Shown here piece by piece: positions 13,613 to 22,838 of a DNA stretch of 64,000 nucleotides. Within the stretch, counting starts at the first letter, position 1. Each line of letters starts with the position of its first letter. This DNA comes from Pseudoxanthomonas sp. J35 (GTDB lineage Bacteria > Pseudomonadota > Gammaproteobacteria > Xanthomonadales > Xanthomonadaceae): NCBI RefSeq assembly GCF_000513995.1, contig NZ_AZVB01000024.1:165-64164 (forward strand). Direction: 5' to 3'. The notes beneath the pieces were generated by a model. That model did not search any database. It worked only from the letters and a program-made list of their open reading frames with translations, and was not told where the DNA came from. A program made the position numbers and the translations under genes.

Positions 13613-13891
13613 TCAGTCGGACTTGCTGGACGGCCGCACGGCCCGCGTGCGTTCAAAGCCTCTTTGAGGCGGCGATGGCCTGGACATGATGTCCGCCACT
13701 GCGCGCACGACATCATCGCTAACCGAGACATCTTTCAGTCTTCCGGCATCGCTCGAAAGCTTGCGGCGCGATTCCTCGGCCGCACACTGCCAGTCCTCCA
13801 AGCCAATCACGGTGTCGCCCCGCTCAATTGCAATCATCCCTGCGCGGAGGACCCTGTCCATCCACGGCTTGCGGTTCGGATTGAACGCCAT
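13613..13891 (-). CDS. unrecognised small protein of the low-GC cassette
   Basis: A 92-residue basic, soluble protein beginning MAFNPNRKPWMDRV, with RAGMIAIERGDTVIGLEDW in the middle and a helical stretch VSVSDDVVRAVADIM. The chosen ATG at 13891 overlaps the TGA of the upstream 60-residue frame (TGATG), which argues for translational coupling; an ATG six codons earlier is possible. GC content is clearly lower than that of the flanking housekeeping genes. No family was recognised. Last gene of the minus-strand cassette. Confidence 0.5.
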   Translation of the reverse strand: MAFNPNRKPWMDRVLRAGMIAIERGDTVIGLEDWQCAAEESRRKLSSDAGRLKDVSVSDDVVRAVADIMSRPSPPQRGFERTRAVRPSSKSD

Positions 13892-14073
13892 CACGCACTC
13901 CCAACCCAACGGACCTTCTCATAGCTTCCCACATGGTCTTCGAACCACTGGTCCTGCCTTTCATCTCTCGAGCCCGGAAGGTGCATGGATATGCTGGCGA
14001 AGTAGGGCCTGATGATAATTACCCTTTCCATCGCAGGATCCGTTAGCGGGCCATAAGGATCATAGTCCGGCAC
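13891..14073 (-). CDS. unrecognised 60-residue protein of the low-GC cassette
   Basis: Starts at a GTG (14073) with an AGGA about 11 bases upstream and reads PDYDPYGPLTDPAMERV, then IIIRPYFASISMHLPG, and ends EDHVGSYEKVRWVGSA. The same frame is open upstream all the way to the TAG of the large membrane protein, and those extra codons (including AIQWLKERHKGRNCVTV) look protein-like. So the true start may be a weak non-ATG codon, or this may once have been the C-terminal tail of the upstream protein. No family was recognised. Confidence 0.45.
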   Translation of the reverse strand: MPDYDPYGPLTDPAMERVIIIRPYFASISMHLPGSRDERQDQWFEDHVGSYEKVRWVGSA

Positions 14074-14142
14074 CGTTACGCAGTTCCTGCCCTTGTGGCG
14101 CTCTTTCAGCCATTGGATCGCGGCGTGGATGTAGTGAAGACG

Positions 14143-15510
14143 CTATGCAGTCTTGCAGGCGAGGTGCCACTCCCGATCCAGCTCCTGCTCGTCGGCGGTG
14201 GAAAGATCAATCCCCTGATGGAGCTCGAGGTATTCCGAAACTCCCTCGATGTTCAGCGACCGGATGAACTTCTCGTCCTTGATTGCCTCGGTGAGCGCCT
14301 TGTCGAGCAGCGGATTCTTTGACAGATGTATTGCCTTGTTCCACAAACCCATCGATTCAATAGGCGCACTTGGAACCAGCGCATCCACATCCGGCCTCGG
14401 TCTCAACTCCGATTCAATACGCGAGGGCGTGTCCAGCAGGGAAGACGTCCAACGGGCAACAACCACGTGGGTATTTGCGTCTTCGATATCAGCGTGGCCG
14501 GCGCAGGCAAGGGCGAAGTCACGCAGGCTGTCGTGCACCATGACGCCATTCATGGACCTCAGATCTTCCAGCAGCTCTTCGAGTCCGATTTCCAGCACGA
14601 ACATCAGTACTTTCGGAGACTTCCCGAATGTTTCCGCCAGGGAACTGACCTCAACCGCACCAGCAGTCGCTGCATTGAACTTGGAACGCGCCGTGGACTC
14701 GCATCCGGAGATGCTGTTCTCAGGATTCTTCCAGTCCAGATCGATCGCCAATTGGTACAAGGGGTGGAAAGGGTCGGCAAGTACCTGCTGCTTGGCGCTC
14801 TCAACGGTCCTGGCGAGCTTGGCTATCTCGATTGCCATCTGTTCCGCATAGCTTGCGGTGACCACGCCGTCGCGATCAGCATCGACACCTTGCCTTAGCG
14901 CCTTTGCAGCTTCATAGAGCTTGGACTGCAGCGCCGTAAGCCTGTCTGCAGTCGTCGCCGGCCCTAGAAGCTGCGTGCAATACCTGTAGAACGCCGGATC
15001 GGAAACCAAGTCGTTTCCCCGCTTGTAGGTATTGGCGATGGCTTCTATGGGGCGCGAGCTCGAGGGGGCAGCGAAGGCCTCCGATGCATATACACACAAA
15101 AGGGTTCCCAGCAGATCCAGGGCAGCCGCCACCTTATGGCCCTCGCGGGTCTCCGCAAGCTTGGGGTCATCGAACTTGCGCATCTGGTCCTGGATTTCGT
15201 TGCCGCGCTCGGCCGCGTCTTTGGCCTCCCTTCCAAGCTTCAGCGCAAGCCGCGCCAACATGATCGATACAAGGGCACCTGCGAGCGAAACTACCGTGGT
15301 CACCAAGTAACCGACGTAGTTCGTGAGACCATCGTTGATCCGGTCCCCACCGGACAGATACGAAGCCGCCACCCCGTACATTGCGACGAAGATGGCCCCC
15401 GCCAACAGCGCCATTACCAAGAACGTCATAATCGGACGTCTTCCGACCCACCGATCCAGCTTGGTGTCGGCATCAATGCGGCCATCCTTCTTTTCGCGCC
15501 TGTTCACCAC
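14143..15510 (-). CDS. unrecognised two-helix membrane protein
   Basis: A 455-residue protein starting at GTG 15510 behind AGGAGAGA. It has a basic N-terminal tail, two membrane helices (about 27-50 and 64-88), a charged amphipathic or coiled-coil stretch (about 88-120, KLGREAKDAAERGNEIQ) and a large soluble domain of about 330 residues that should face the cytoplasm. The soluble part is mostly helical with conserved-looking patches (DPAFYRYCTQLLG, WKNPENSISGCES, VLEIGLEELLEDLRSMNGV). No catalytic motif or named family was recognised. Lower GC than its neighbours and isolated between gltD and a permease, it is probably acquired; defence is one possibility but nothing shows it directly. Confidence 0.65.
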   Translation of the reverse strand: MVNRREKKDGRIDADTKLDRWVGRRPIMTFLVMALLAGAIFVAMYGVAASYLSGGDRINDGLTNYVGYLVTTVVSLAGALVSIMLARLALKLGREAKDAAERGNEIQDQMRKFDDPKLAETREGHKVAAALDLLGTLLCVYASEAFAAPSSSRPIEAIANTYKRGNDLVSDPAFYRYCTQLLGPATTADRLTALQSKLYEAAKALRQGVDADRDGVVTASYAEQMAIEIAKLARTVESAKQQVLADPFHPLYQLAIDLDWKNPENSISGCESTARSKFNAATAGAVEVSSLAETFGKSPKVLMFVLEIGLEELLEDLRSMNGVMVHDSLRDFALACAGHADIEDANTHVVVARWTSSLLDTPSRIESELRPRPDVDALVPSAPIESMGLWNKAIHLSKNPLLDKALTEAIKDEKFIRSLNIEGVSEYLELHQGIDLSTADEQELDREWHLACKTA

Positions 15511-15886
15511 GACTCTCTCCTGTCATCCCTGTTTGGCCACGCCTCGACCACGCCCTTTCTGCCTTGGCATAGGCATACCCGGTGATTCTTGGTAGTCGGC
15601 AATTCCCTACATTCATTTCCCCCGTGTAAGCCTTGTAGCAGAAGTGCGTCGCTAAATCCCGCCACGGCTGACGGGATGCGTTGCCTTTTGCCTCTTGAAG
15701 CGAACGCAGACCGGTGAGCCTGAAGGGACAAGGTCACGGGGGTACCGGCTTGCGCCGGGACGACGGTCTAGTGGGCCGGTGAAAAGGTTGGGACGCAATC
15801 CGCATTCGTAGCCCCCGCCCCGCGGTCGGAAGGACTGTTGCATCCTTCCCGCCACAAGCCCGCCGCCCTTGCCCCACAATCCCCGC
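15511..15886. other. intergenic region upstream of the cassette and the BenE-like gene
   Basis: About 376 bases with no convincing gene. It must contain the promoters of the divergent cassette (-) and the permease (+). Around 15741-15771 is a CCGGCTTGCGCCGG palindrome of the kind widely dispersed in proteobacterial intergenic DNA. Confidence 0.5.
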
Positions 15887-17077
15887 ATGCCGGCCGAATC
15901 CCTTCCAGCGCGCCTGTGGCGCGACCAGTCCGTATCCGCCATTGCCGCCGGTTTCGTCACCGTGCTGGTGGGCTTCGCCAGCTCCGCGGCGATCGTGTTC
16001 CAGGCCGCGCAGGCGCTAGGGGCCACGCCGGCGCAGACCGCTTCGTGGATGTGGGCGCTGGGCCTGGGCATGGGCGCGACCTGCATCGGCCTGTCGCTGC
16101 GCTGGAAGATGCCGGTGGTCACCGCCTGGTCCACGCCCGGCGCGGCGGTGCTGGTGACCAGCGCCGCCGGCGTGCCGATGGAAGAAGCGGTGGCCGGCTT
16201 CCTGCTGTCGGCGCTGCTGATCGCCATCGCCGGCTTCTCCGGCGTGTTCGAACGCATGCTCGGACGCATTCCACTGTCGTTGGCCTCCGGCATGCTCGCC
16301 GGCGTGCTGCTGCGCTTCGGCATCGACGCCTTCGCCGCGATCCAGGCGCAGCCGCTGCTGGTGCTGGCGATGCTGGGCACCTGGCTGGCCGCGCGCCGTT
16401 TCTGGCCGCGCTACGCGGTGATCTTCACCCTGCTGGTCGGCACCGCGGTCGCCGGCGTCACCTCGCAGCTGGACCTGGGGCAGCTGCGTCTGGAACTGGC
16501 GCGTCCCGAATGGACCACGCCGCGCATGAGCGTTGCCGCGGTGCTGGGCGTGGCCCTGCCGCTGTTCGTGGTGACCATGGCTTCGCAGAACGTGCCGGGC
16601 GTGGCGGTGATCCGCGCCTCCGGCTACCCGATCCCGGTGTCGCCGGCGATCGGCTGGACCGGCGCGGCCAACCTCGTGCTCGCCCCGTTCGGCGGCTTCG
16701 CCCTGAACCTGGCCGCGATCACCGCGGCGATCTGCATGGGCCCGGAGGCGCACGCCGATCCGGCCAGGCGCTACATGGCCGCGGTGTGGGCCGGCATCTT
16801 CTACCTGCTGGTCGGGCTGTTCGGCGCGACCGTCGCCGGGCTGTTCGCCGCCTTCCCGCAGGCGCTGGTGCTGGCGATCGCCGGCATCGCCCTGATCGGC
16901 ACCCTCGGCAGCAGCCTGGCCACGGCGCTGCACGACGCGCACGAACGCGACGCCGCGCTGGTCACCTTCCTGGTCACCGCCTCGGGCCTGTCGCTGCTGG
17001 GCGTGGGCGCGGCGTTCTGGGGCCTGGTGGCCGGGGTGATCGTGCGCCTGGTGCTGCGTCCGCCGCGCGCCGCATAA
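15887..17077 (+). CDS. benE: BenE-family (benzoate/H+ symporter-like) permease
   Basis: A 396-residue inner-membrane transporter with about 12 hydrophobic segments. It begins SLPARLWRDQSVSAIAAGFV and contains WSTPGAAVL in the family-typical position, then VTMASQNVPGVAVIRASGY and GGFALNLAAITAAICMGPEAH, all characteristic of the BenE branch of the nucleobase/ascorbate superfamily. Proven members import benzoate, but no aromatic-degradation genes lie nearby, so the substrate is open. The start is the ATG at 15887; upstream in-frame codons are not conserved-looking. Confidence 0.85.
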   Translation: MPAESLPARLWRDQSVSAIAAGFVTVLVGFASSAAIVFQAAQALGATPAQTASWMWALGLGMGATCIGLSLRWKMPVVTAWSTPGAAVLVTSAAGVPMEEAVAGFLLSALLIAIAGFSGVFERMLGRIPLSLASGMLAGVLLRFGIDAFAAIQAQPLLVLAMLGTWLAARRFWPRYAVIFTLLVGTAVAGVTSQLDLGQLRLELARPEWTTPRMSVAAVLGVALPLFVVTMASQNVPGVAVIRASGYPIPVSPAIGWTGAANLVLAPFGGFALNLAAITAAICMGPEAHADPARRYMAAVWAGIFYLLVGLFGATVAGLFAAFPQALVLAIAGIALIGTLGSSLATALHDAHERDAALVTFLVTASGLSLLGVGAAFWGLVAGVIVRLVLRPPRAA

Positions 17078-17094
17078 CCGCGGCGCGCGAGGCG

Positions 17095-18120
17095 TCAGGC
17101 GAAGTCGAGCACCACGCGGCCCTCGATGCGCCCGTCGCGCATCCGGTCGAAGACGTCGTTGATGTTCTCCAGCCGGTCGGTGGACACGGTGGCGGCGACC
17201 TTGCCGTCGGCGGCGAACTGCAGCGATTCCTGCAGGTCCAGGCGGGTGCCGACGATCGAACCGCGCACGGTGATGCCGTTGAGGACCATGCCGAAGATGT
17301 CCAGGGGGAAACTGCCCGGCGGCAGGCCCACCAGCGACACCGTGCCGCCGCGGCGGACCATGCCCTGCGCCTGCTCGAAGGCCTTCGGCGACACCGCGGT
17401 CACCAGGACGCCATGCGCGCCGCCGATCTCGCGTCTGATCACCTCCACCGGCTCGGCCCTGCGCGCGTTCACCGCGAGCGTGGCGCCGAGCCGGAGCGCG
17501 AGACCGAGCTTGGCGTCGTCGACGTCGACCGCGGCCACGTTCAGGCCCATCGCCCGCGCGTACTGCACCGCCATGTGGCCCAGTCCGCCAATGCCCGAGA
17601 CCACGACCCAGTCACCGGGCTTGGTATCGGTCATCTTCAATCCCTTGTACACGGTGACCCCGGCGCACAGCACTGGCGCGATCCCGACGAAGTCCACGTT
17701 CGCCGGCAGGTGGCCGACGTAGGCGGCGTCGGCCAGGACGTACCCGGCGAAGCCGCCGTTGACCGAATAGCCCGTGTTCTGCTGCTGCTCGCACAGGGTT
17801 TCCCAGCCGCCGAGGCAGTGCTCGCAGTGGCCGCAGGCCGAATACAGCCAGGGAACGCCGACGCGGTCGCCCTCGCGCACATGGCTGACGCCGGCCCCGA
17901 CCGCGGCCACGTAACCCACCCCTTCGTGGCCGGGGATGAAGGGCGGCTGCGGCTTCACCGGCCATTCGCCGCCGGCGGCGTGCAGGTCGGTATGGCAGAC
18001 GCCGCAAGCTTCGATCTTCACCAGCAGCTCGCCGGGCCCGGGACGCGGTACCGGCACCTCCTCGATTCGCAGCGGCTGCCCGAACGCATGCACCACCGCG
18101 GCCTTCATGGTCCTGTCCAT
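17095..18120 (-). CDS. adhP: zinc-dependent alcohol dehydrogenase (AdhP-like)
   Basis: A 341-residue medium-chain dehydrogenase that interconverts alcohols and aldehydes with NAD. The catalytic zinc ligands are in [10 protein letters not shown] and GHEGVG, the structural zinc cysteines in [17 protein letters not shown], and the dinucleotide fold is [17 protein letters not shown]. The ATG at 18120 has GGAGGA seven bases upstream, so it was preferred to the longer open frame. It converges on the BenE-like permease with 17 bases between stops and is divergent from the next gene. Substrate is probably a primary alcohol such as ethanol, inferred from AdhP similarity. Confidence 0.9.
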   Translation of the reverse strand: MDRTMKAAVVHAFGQPLRIEEVPVPRPGPGELLVKIEACGVCHTDLHAAGGEWPVKPQPPFIPGHEGVGYVAAVGAGVSHVREGDRVGVPWLYSACGHCEHCLGGWETLCEQQQNTGYSVNGGFAGYVLADAAYVGHLPANVDFVGIAPVLCAGVTVYKGLKMTDTKPGDWVVVSGIGGLGHMAVQYARAMGLNVAAVDVDDAKLGLALRLGATLAVNARRAEPVEVIRREIGGAHGVLVTAVSPKAFEQAQGMVRRGGTVSLVGLPPGSFPLDIFGMVLNGITVRGSIVGTRLDLQESLQFAADGKVAATVSTDRLENINDVFDRMRDGRIEGRVVLDFA

Positions 18121-18257
18121 CGCCTGTCCTCCAGCCAGGGGAGCTGCCACCACGTTACGCCGAAGCGGCGGCGCGCACCAGACCACGGTCAAACGTCCGC
18201 ACCTGGCGGATGCGGCCGGGTAGACTGCCTCCGGACCGATTCCGGAGCCATGCACCG

Positions 18258-19139
18258 ATGCGCCTGGGCCTTGCCGCCAACCGCCTGCACCACGCCACCG
18301 AGGATGCCGCGCTGTTCCGCTGGCTGCGCGCCAGCGAGCCGGGCATCCGCGAGCTGGGGCTGGAGATCCATGCGGTCGGCCGCACCCATGACGCGATCGC
18401 CGCGGCCGGGATGCTGCACGGCTACGCCGGCCTGCGCCGCTACCCCTATGGCCGCGAGGGCGGGCTGATGAAGCTGGTCGCCGAGATCGTCGGCATGGGC
18501 AGCGACGGGCGCACCCTGGACGGCGCGATCTACCTGATCGACCCGGTCGATCCGTCCTCGATCTTCCCCGAGGCGGTGGCGCTCAAGCGCCAGTGCGTGA
18601 TCCACGGCAAGCCCTTCATCTCCACCGTGGCCAGCGCGCGCGACTGGGTCGAGAACGAGCGCATCCACGCCGGGCTGGCGCCGGACCCGGCCGCCGACCG
18701 TTTCCATGCGCTGGAAGCGCAGACCCTGGCCCTGATCGCGCACGATGCGATGAAGCCGCAGATGCTGGCCTTCGCCGCCGAGCACTTCGACGTGCTCTCG
18801 CGCTTCGCGCGGCGCGTGGGCACCGGCACCACCGGCCAGCGCCTCAACGAACTGGCCTGGAGCCGGGGCTGGCCGCAGGACACGCCGTGGGTGCACCGCT
18901 TCCTCAGCGGCCCGATGGGCGGCGACGCGCAGATCGCCGACCTGGTGCTGGAACGGCGTTGCCAGCGCGCGGTGTTCTTCGAAGACCCGCACGTGGCGCG
19001 CCAGCACGAGGCCGACATCCAGCTGCTGGAACGCGCGGTGACCACGGTGACCGACGAGGCGGTGTGCATCACTTCGCCGGCGGTGGCCTCGCACTGGGTG
19101 GCGGCGGTGTGCCGTCGCGCGCAGCTGCGGCCGCTCTGA
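18258..19139 (+). CDS. two-domain methylglyoxal synthase homologue
   Basis: A 293-residue protein in which the C-terminal half (about 150-285) is a canonical methylglyoxal synthase domain: [29 protein letters not shown] with the catalytic Asp of GGD, and [20 protein letters not shown]. It should convert dihydroxyacetone phosphate to methylglyoxal. The N-terminal half (about 1-140) has the same fold pattern ([36 protein letters not shown]) but the GGD motif is replaced by EGG, so it is probably a non-catalytic duplicate. Standalone synthases are about 150 residues. The ATG at 18258 has GGAG ten bases upstream. NRDE gene follows after ten bases. Confidence 0.8.
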   Translation: MRLGLAANRLHHATEDAALFRWLRASEPGIRELGLEIHAVGRTHDAIAAAGMLHGYAGLRRYPYGREGGLMKLVAEIVGMGSDGRTLDGAIYLIDPVDPSSIFPEAVALKRQCVIHGKPFISTVASARDWVENERIHAGLAPDPAADRFHALEAQTLALIAHDAMKPQMLAFAAEHFDVLSRFARRVGTGTTGQRLNELAWSRGWPQDTPWVHRFLSGPMGGDAQIADLVLERRCQRAVFFEDPHVARQHEADIQLLERAVTTVTDEAVCITSPAVASHWVAAVCRRAQLRPL

Positions 19140-19149
19140 GCGACGCCCC

Positions 19150-19908
19150 ATGTGCGTGGTCGCCTTCGCCTGGGACGCGCATCCGCGCTGGCGCTTCGTG
19201 CTGGCCGGCAACCGCGACGAGTTCCATGCGCGTCCCAGCGCGGCGCTGGCGCGCTGGGACGATGCACCGGGCATCGTCGCCGGGCGCGACCTGGAGGCCG
19301 GCGGCACCTGGCTGGGCGTGGACGATGCGGGTCGCTGCGCGCTGGTGACCAACGTCCGCGACCTGCGCGCGCCGCAGGACGGCCTTTCGCGCGGCCTGCT
19401 GGCCAGCGACTGGCTGCGCGGCGGCGAGGATGCGGCCGGCGCCTCGCTGGCGCTGCTGGCGCGGGCAGGCGGGTACCGTCCGTTCAACCTGCTGCTGGCC
19501 GACCGCGCGCACTGCGTGTGGACCAGCAACCTGCCCGGCCCGCGATCCGAAGCGGTCACGCCCGGCGTGCACGTGCTGTCCAACGCCGCGCTGGACTCGC
19601 GCTGGCCCAAGGCCATGGCGCTGGGCGCGCGGCTGCAGGCCTGGCTGCGCGAGGACCGCGACGGCGATCCGGCCGCCCTGTTCGAAGCACTGGCCGACGA
19701 TCGCACGTATCCGGACGACACGCTGCCAGACACCGGCATCGGCCTGGAACGCGAACGCTGGCTGTCGTCCGCCTTCATCCGCGGCGAGGATTACGGCACC
19801 CGCGCCAGCACCGTGGTCCTGCTCGACCGCGCCGGCGGCGGCGCGATCATCGAACGCCGCTGGGGGCCGATGGGCGTGCCACTGGGCGAAACGCGCGTGG
19901 ATCTCTGA
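19150..19908 (+). CDS. NRDE/TANGO2-family protein
   Basis: A 252-residue soluble protein starting MCVVAFAWDAHPRWRFVLAGNRDEFHARPS. The NRDE motif and the invariant Cys2 define the family, which has an Ntn-hydrolase-like fold; eukaryotic TANGO2 is its relative and the biochemical role is still debated. Further family blocks are GGTWLGVDDAGRCALVTNVRD and the C-terminal TRASTVVLLDRAGGGAIIERRWG. It lies ten bases downstream of the methylglyoxal synthase homologue and is probably co-transcribed with it. Confidence 0.85.
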   Translation: MCVVAFAWDAHPRWRFVLAGNRDEFHARPSAALARWDDAPGIVAGRDLEAGGTWLGVDDAGRCALVTNVRDLRAPQDGLSRGLLASDWLRGGEDAAGASLALLARAGGYRPFNLLLADRAHCVWTSNLPGPRSEAVTPGVHVLSNAALDSRWPKAMALGARLQAWLREDRDGDPAALFEALADDRTYPDDTLPDTGIGLERERWLSSAFIRGEDYGTRASTVVLLDRAGGGAIIERRWGPMGVPLGETRVDL

Positions 19909-20156
19909 GAGGACCTCCCCTCTCCCTCCGGGGCGAAGGGGACTGCTTGTGGATCATTGGGCCACGGTGCCCTGGGCGGGTTCGCGCCTGCGCGAGGGCC
20001 GGGGCGCGGAGTGGTTGCCAGGGGCGAGGGCCGCAATCCGACGAGCCTCGAAGGGCGGCCGAGCCTCTCCCCAGCCCCTCTCCCGCAGGGAAAGGGGCTG
20101 TTGCCTTGGCCGCGACAGGGACTTCAGCGTTCCTGCCGGGCTTCGGCGCGCGCAGG

Positions 20157-22052
20157 TCAGCTTTCGCCGGGCTCGCGCAGCTGGAGCAGCCAGTGCGCGC
20201 CGGCTTCCGGTAGCGGTTCGAGTTCGAACAGCCAGGTGCGCAGCTGGCCGCGTTCGTCGCGCAGGGGCAGTTGCAGGCGCAGGGCTTCGCCCTGGGACAG
20301 GCGCGCTTCCAGGCCGGCTTCGTCGATCGCCGCGGCCAGGGCCGGGTCGAGGTCGCGCAGTTCCATGCCCAGCGCCGCGGTCGCGGTGGCGCCGCCGGCG
20401 CGCACGAAGGCCGGGTTCACGAACACCAGCCGGCTGCGCACCGGCTCGCCGCGGCACTCGATGATGGCCACGCCGTGGCGCAGGCGCGCCAGCGTCGCTT
20501 CCAGCAGCAGCAGGTCCTGGCGGTCGCGCTTGCGCTCCATCAGTTCGATCAGCACGCGCAGGCTGCGCGCCGAGTCCAGGTGCAGCGGCGACCAGCTGCG
20601 CGAACGCCCGCGCACGGTGTCCTGCCACAGCTCGAAGCTCTTGCGCGGCGACAGCCGGCCGGGGATGTCCTCCAGCTTGGCCAGCGAAGGATTGCCCGCC
20701 CAATTCACCGTACGCACCTGCTCGTGGCGGGTCCACAGCAGCGCGCTGCGCGCCTTGGGCTGCAGCGGCACGTAGATCAGGCCGGCGGCGTCCGACGCCA
20801 GGTCGGCCAGCTCCGGGAACGCGGCCCCGATCGCGGACAGGTGCAGGATGCCGGAGTGGTCGGTCTCGCGGTGGACCTGCACGTTGTCCTCCAGCGCGGC
20901 GCGGATGCGGCGCAGGCCGGCTTCGTCGGGGGTGCGGCCGAGGCGGCTGAGCTGCTCGCCGTGGAAGACCGCCACGCCGTCGGCATCGACCACGTCGAGC
21001 AGGTCGCCGGCCATGTCGGTCAGCAGCTCCGGGGTGAAGCCGTCGGCTTCGGAGAAGGCGGTGATCAGCTTCTCGCGCACGGTCAGCAGCGACTGTTCAA
21101 CGTCGCTGCGGGCGATCGCCTCGAGACTGCCGATGCGCGCGGCCAGCGCCTGGCTGACCGCCTCGCAGGCGTCGCGCACGTCGTGGTCGACGAAGCGCGG
21201 CTGGTAGTGATGGCAGGCGACCAGGCCCCACAGGCGGTCGTTGACCACCAGCGAGGTGACCAGGGTGGCGGCCACGCCCATGTTCGACAGGTATTCGCAA
21301 TGCACCGGCGAGACGCTGCGCAGGCCGCAGTCGCTGAGGTCCACCGGCTGGCCGTCGCGGGGATCCATCGCCGGTTCCACCGGCACCGGGGTGTAGCCGA
21401 CGTCGACGATCTGGCGGATGCGCGTGCGCAGGTACAGCGCGCGCGCCTGCGCGGGGATGTCGCTGGCGGGGTAATGCAGGCCGAGGTAGCTCTCCAGCCC
21501 GGGCCGGCGCACCTCGGCGATCACGTCGCCATGCCATTCCTCGTCGAAGCGGTACACCATCACCCGGTCGTAGCCGGCCAGCGCGCGGATCTCGGCGGCG
21601 GCGTGGCGCGCGGCCTCGGCGATGCCGGGGGCGCGATCGATCTCGCGCTGCGCGCGCAGCGCATCGCCCAGCGCCATGATCTGCGCACCCTGTGCCGGTT
21701 CCAGCTCCAGCAGCCAGCGGTCCGGGTACAGGTGCCAGGCCGCCTTCCAGCGCGACAGCCCGGTGCGTACCACCGTGCACGGCGCGTGGCCCAGGTGCAC
21801 CGGCACCTGCACCGGCCGCAGCGCGGCCGCCTGCGCCGGATCGACCTGCAGCAGCGCGTCCCACGCCTGCCCCTGGACCTGGCCCTGCCCGCCGAGCAGC
21901 TCGGCGGCGGCGTTGGCGCTGGCCTGCAGCACGCGGCCGCTGTCCGGGTCGATCGCCAGCAGGATGCCGTGCGGCTGGATCGAGCCGGGGATGTGGATGG
22001 GCTCGCGCGCGCAGGCGTCGAGGTCGGGAGCAGCGGGTGCGGCAACACTCAT
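20157..22052 (-). CDS. bphP: bacteriophytochrome with PAS output domain
   Basis: A 631-residue red/far-red photoreceptor. Domain order: PAS with a chromophore-binding Cys14 (DACAREPIHIPGSIQPHG), GAF with YPASDIPAQARALYLRTRI and the chromophore-near histidines, PHY with the tongue motif LSPRKSFELWQDTV, and a C-terminal PAS-like module (about 510-631, HGVAIIECRGEPV to the end). No histidine kinase, GGDEF or EAL domain follows. This is the architecture known from Xanthomonas campestris BphP, where the PAS output acts by protein contact. It binds biliverdin made by the upstream BphO; the two genes overlap as ATGA. Confidence 0.93.
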   Translation of the reverse strand: MSVAAPAAPDLDACAREPIHIPGSIQPHGILLAIDPDSGRVLQASANAAAELLGGQGQVQGQAWDALLQVDPAQAAALRPVQVPVHLGHAPCTVVRTGLSRWKAAWHLYPDRWLLELEPAQGAQIMALGDALRAQREIDRAPGIAEAARHAAAEIRALAGYDRVMVYRFDEEWHGDVIAEVRRPGLESYLGLHYPASDIPAQARALYLRTRIRQIVDVGYTPVPVEPAMDPRDGQPVDLSDCGLRSVSPVHCEYLSNMGVAATLVTSLVVNDRLWGLVACHHYQPRFVDHDVRDACEAVSQALAARIGSLEAIARSDVEQSLLTVREKLITAFSEADGFTPELLTDMAGDLLDVVDADGVAVFHGEQLSRLGRTPDEAGLRRIRAALEDNVQVHRETDHSGILHLSAIGAAFPELADLASDAAGLIYVPLQPKARSALLWTRHEQVRTVNWAGNPSLAKLEDIPGRLSPRKSFELWQDTVRGRSRSWSPLHLDSARSLRVLIELMERKRDRQDLLLLEATLARLRHGVAIIECRGEPVRSRLVFVNPAFVRAGGATATAALGMELRDLDPALAAAIDEAGLEARLSQGEALRLQLPLRDERGQLRTWLFELEPLPEAGAHWLLQLREPGES

Positions 22053-22696
22053 GCGGTTACGGTTCCTGCGTCGCCATGCGCGGCGATGGGACGGACAAAT
22101 TGCCCGTGGAAATGGCTGAACATCGCCCGCGCCGCGCTGGCGGCGCGCGCGCGACTGGCTTCGTCGGGCAGGGCCTGCTCGAGCGCGGCGCGGAACGCGG
22201 GCCAGCCGGGGCCCGCTTCAGCTGCTTCGAAATGCTGGATCGCCTCCGCGAGCCGCGGCACATGCGCGCGCAGGTGGCGCGCGATCAGGCGGCCGCCAAG
22301 GGCCGAACCTTCGACCACGTAGAGCATGCCCCAGGCGTCGGCATCGCAGTCCGCGCGCGGCGCGGCCAGGGTCTGCGTGGCCGGGCGCACGCCCAGCGCC
22401 ATCAGGTCGTGGCGCAGGCCGTGTGCACGCGGTCGCCATGGCCACGACAGCGCCTGCAGTCGCGTGGCATTGGCCTCTTCCCAACCGGCATGGATGCGCA
22501 GCAGCCGCTGTAGCACCTCCACGCAGAGGCCCCGGTCCACCGCCGGCGACATCAATGCCGCCATCAACGGCGTCGCCTCGACCTGCGCGTGCAGCGCCGC
22601 GGTGGCGGCCTGCAGCGCGCGCCACGCGGCGTCGGTGCGGGAAGACCCGGTGGCCGGGACGCCGGGGGCGGTGTGAATCGGATTGGATCCCTCCAT
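22049..22696 (-). CDS. bphO: heme oxygenase (BphO)
   Basis: A 215-residue biliverdin-producing heme oxygenase of the bacteriophytochrome-linked type. The proximal histidine is in ATAALHAQVEATPLM, and the distal helix region appears as WGMLYVVEGSALGGRLIARHL, the characteristic family segment. It cleaves heme to biliverdin IXalpha, the chromophore of the phytochrome encoded next. Its TGA overlaps the bphP ATG (ATGA), so the two products are made together. First gene of the minus-strand pair; the PepSY gene is divergent. Confidence 0.92.
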   Translation of the reverse strand: MEGSNPIHTAPGVPATGSSRTDAAWRALQAATAALHAQVEATPLMAALMSPAVDRGLCVEVLQRLLRIHAGWEEANATRLQALSWPWRPRAHGLRHDLMALGVRPATQTLAAPRADCDADAWGMLYVVEGSALGGRLIARHLRAHVPRLAEAIQHFEAAEAGPGWPAFRAALEQALPDEASRARAASAARAMFSHFHGQFVRPIAAHGDAGTVTA

Positions 22697-22838
22697 GGGC
22701 CCGAGCCTAGCAAACAGGCCGTGTAGATCATGGCGGGTTCACCGTACTGAACCCTTCCCGCCGCCAGTTCGTGCGATTCACCTGCCGCTGAGCCGGGCTA
22801 CGGCACGGTGCCTGCCACACCCGCCGCAGGAGCCTGCG

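Noticed and set aside
14143-14145. UAG as a recoded codon joining the 455-residue protein to the downstream frame
   Set aside because: There is no evidence of suppressor machinery or a recoding signal, so nonsense mutation or separate genes are simpler. The continuation itself is kept as a finding.
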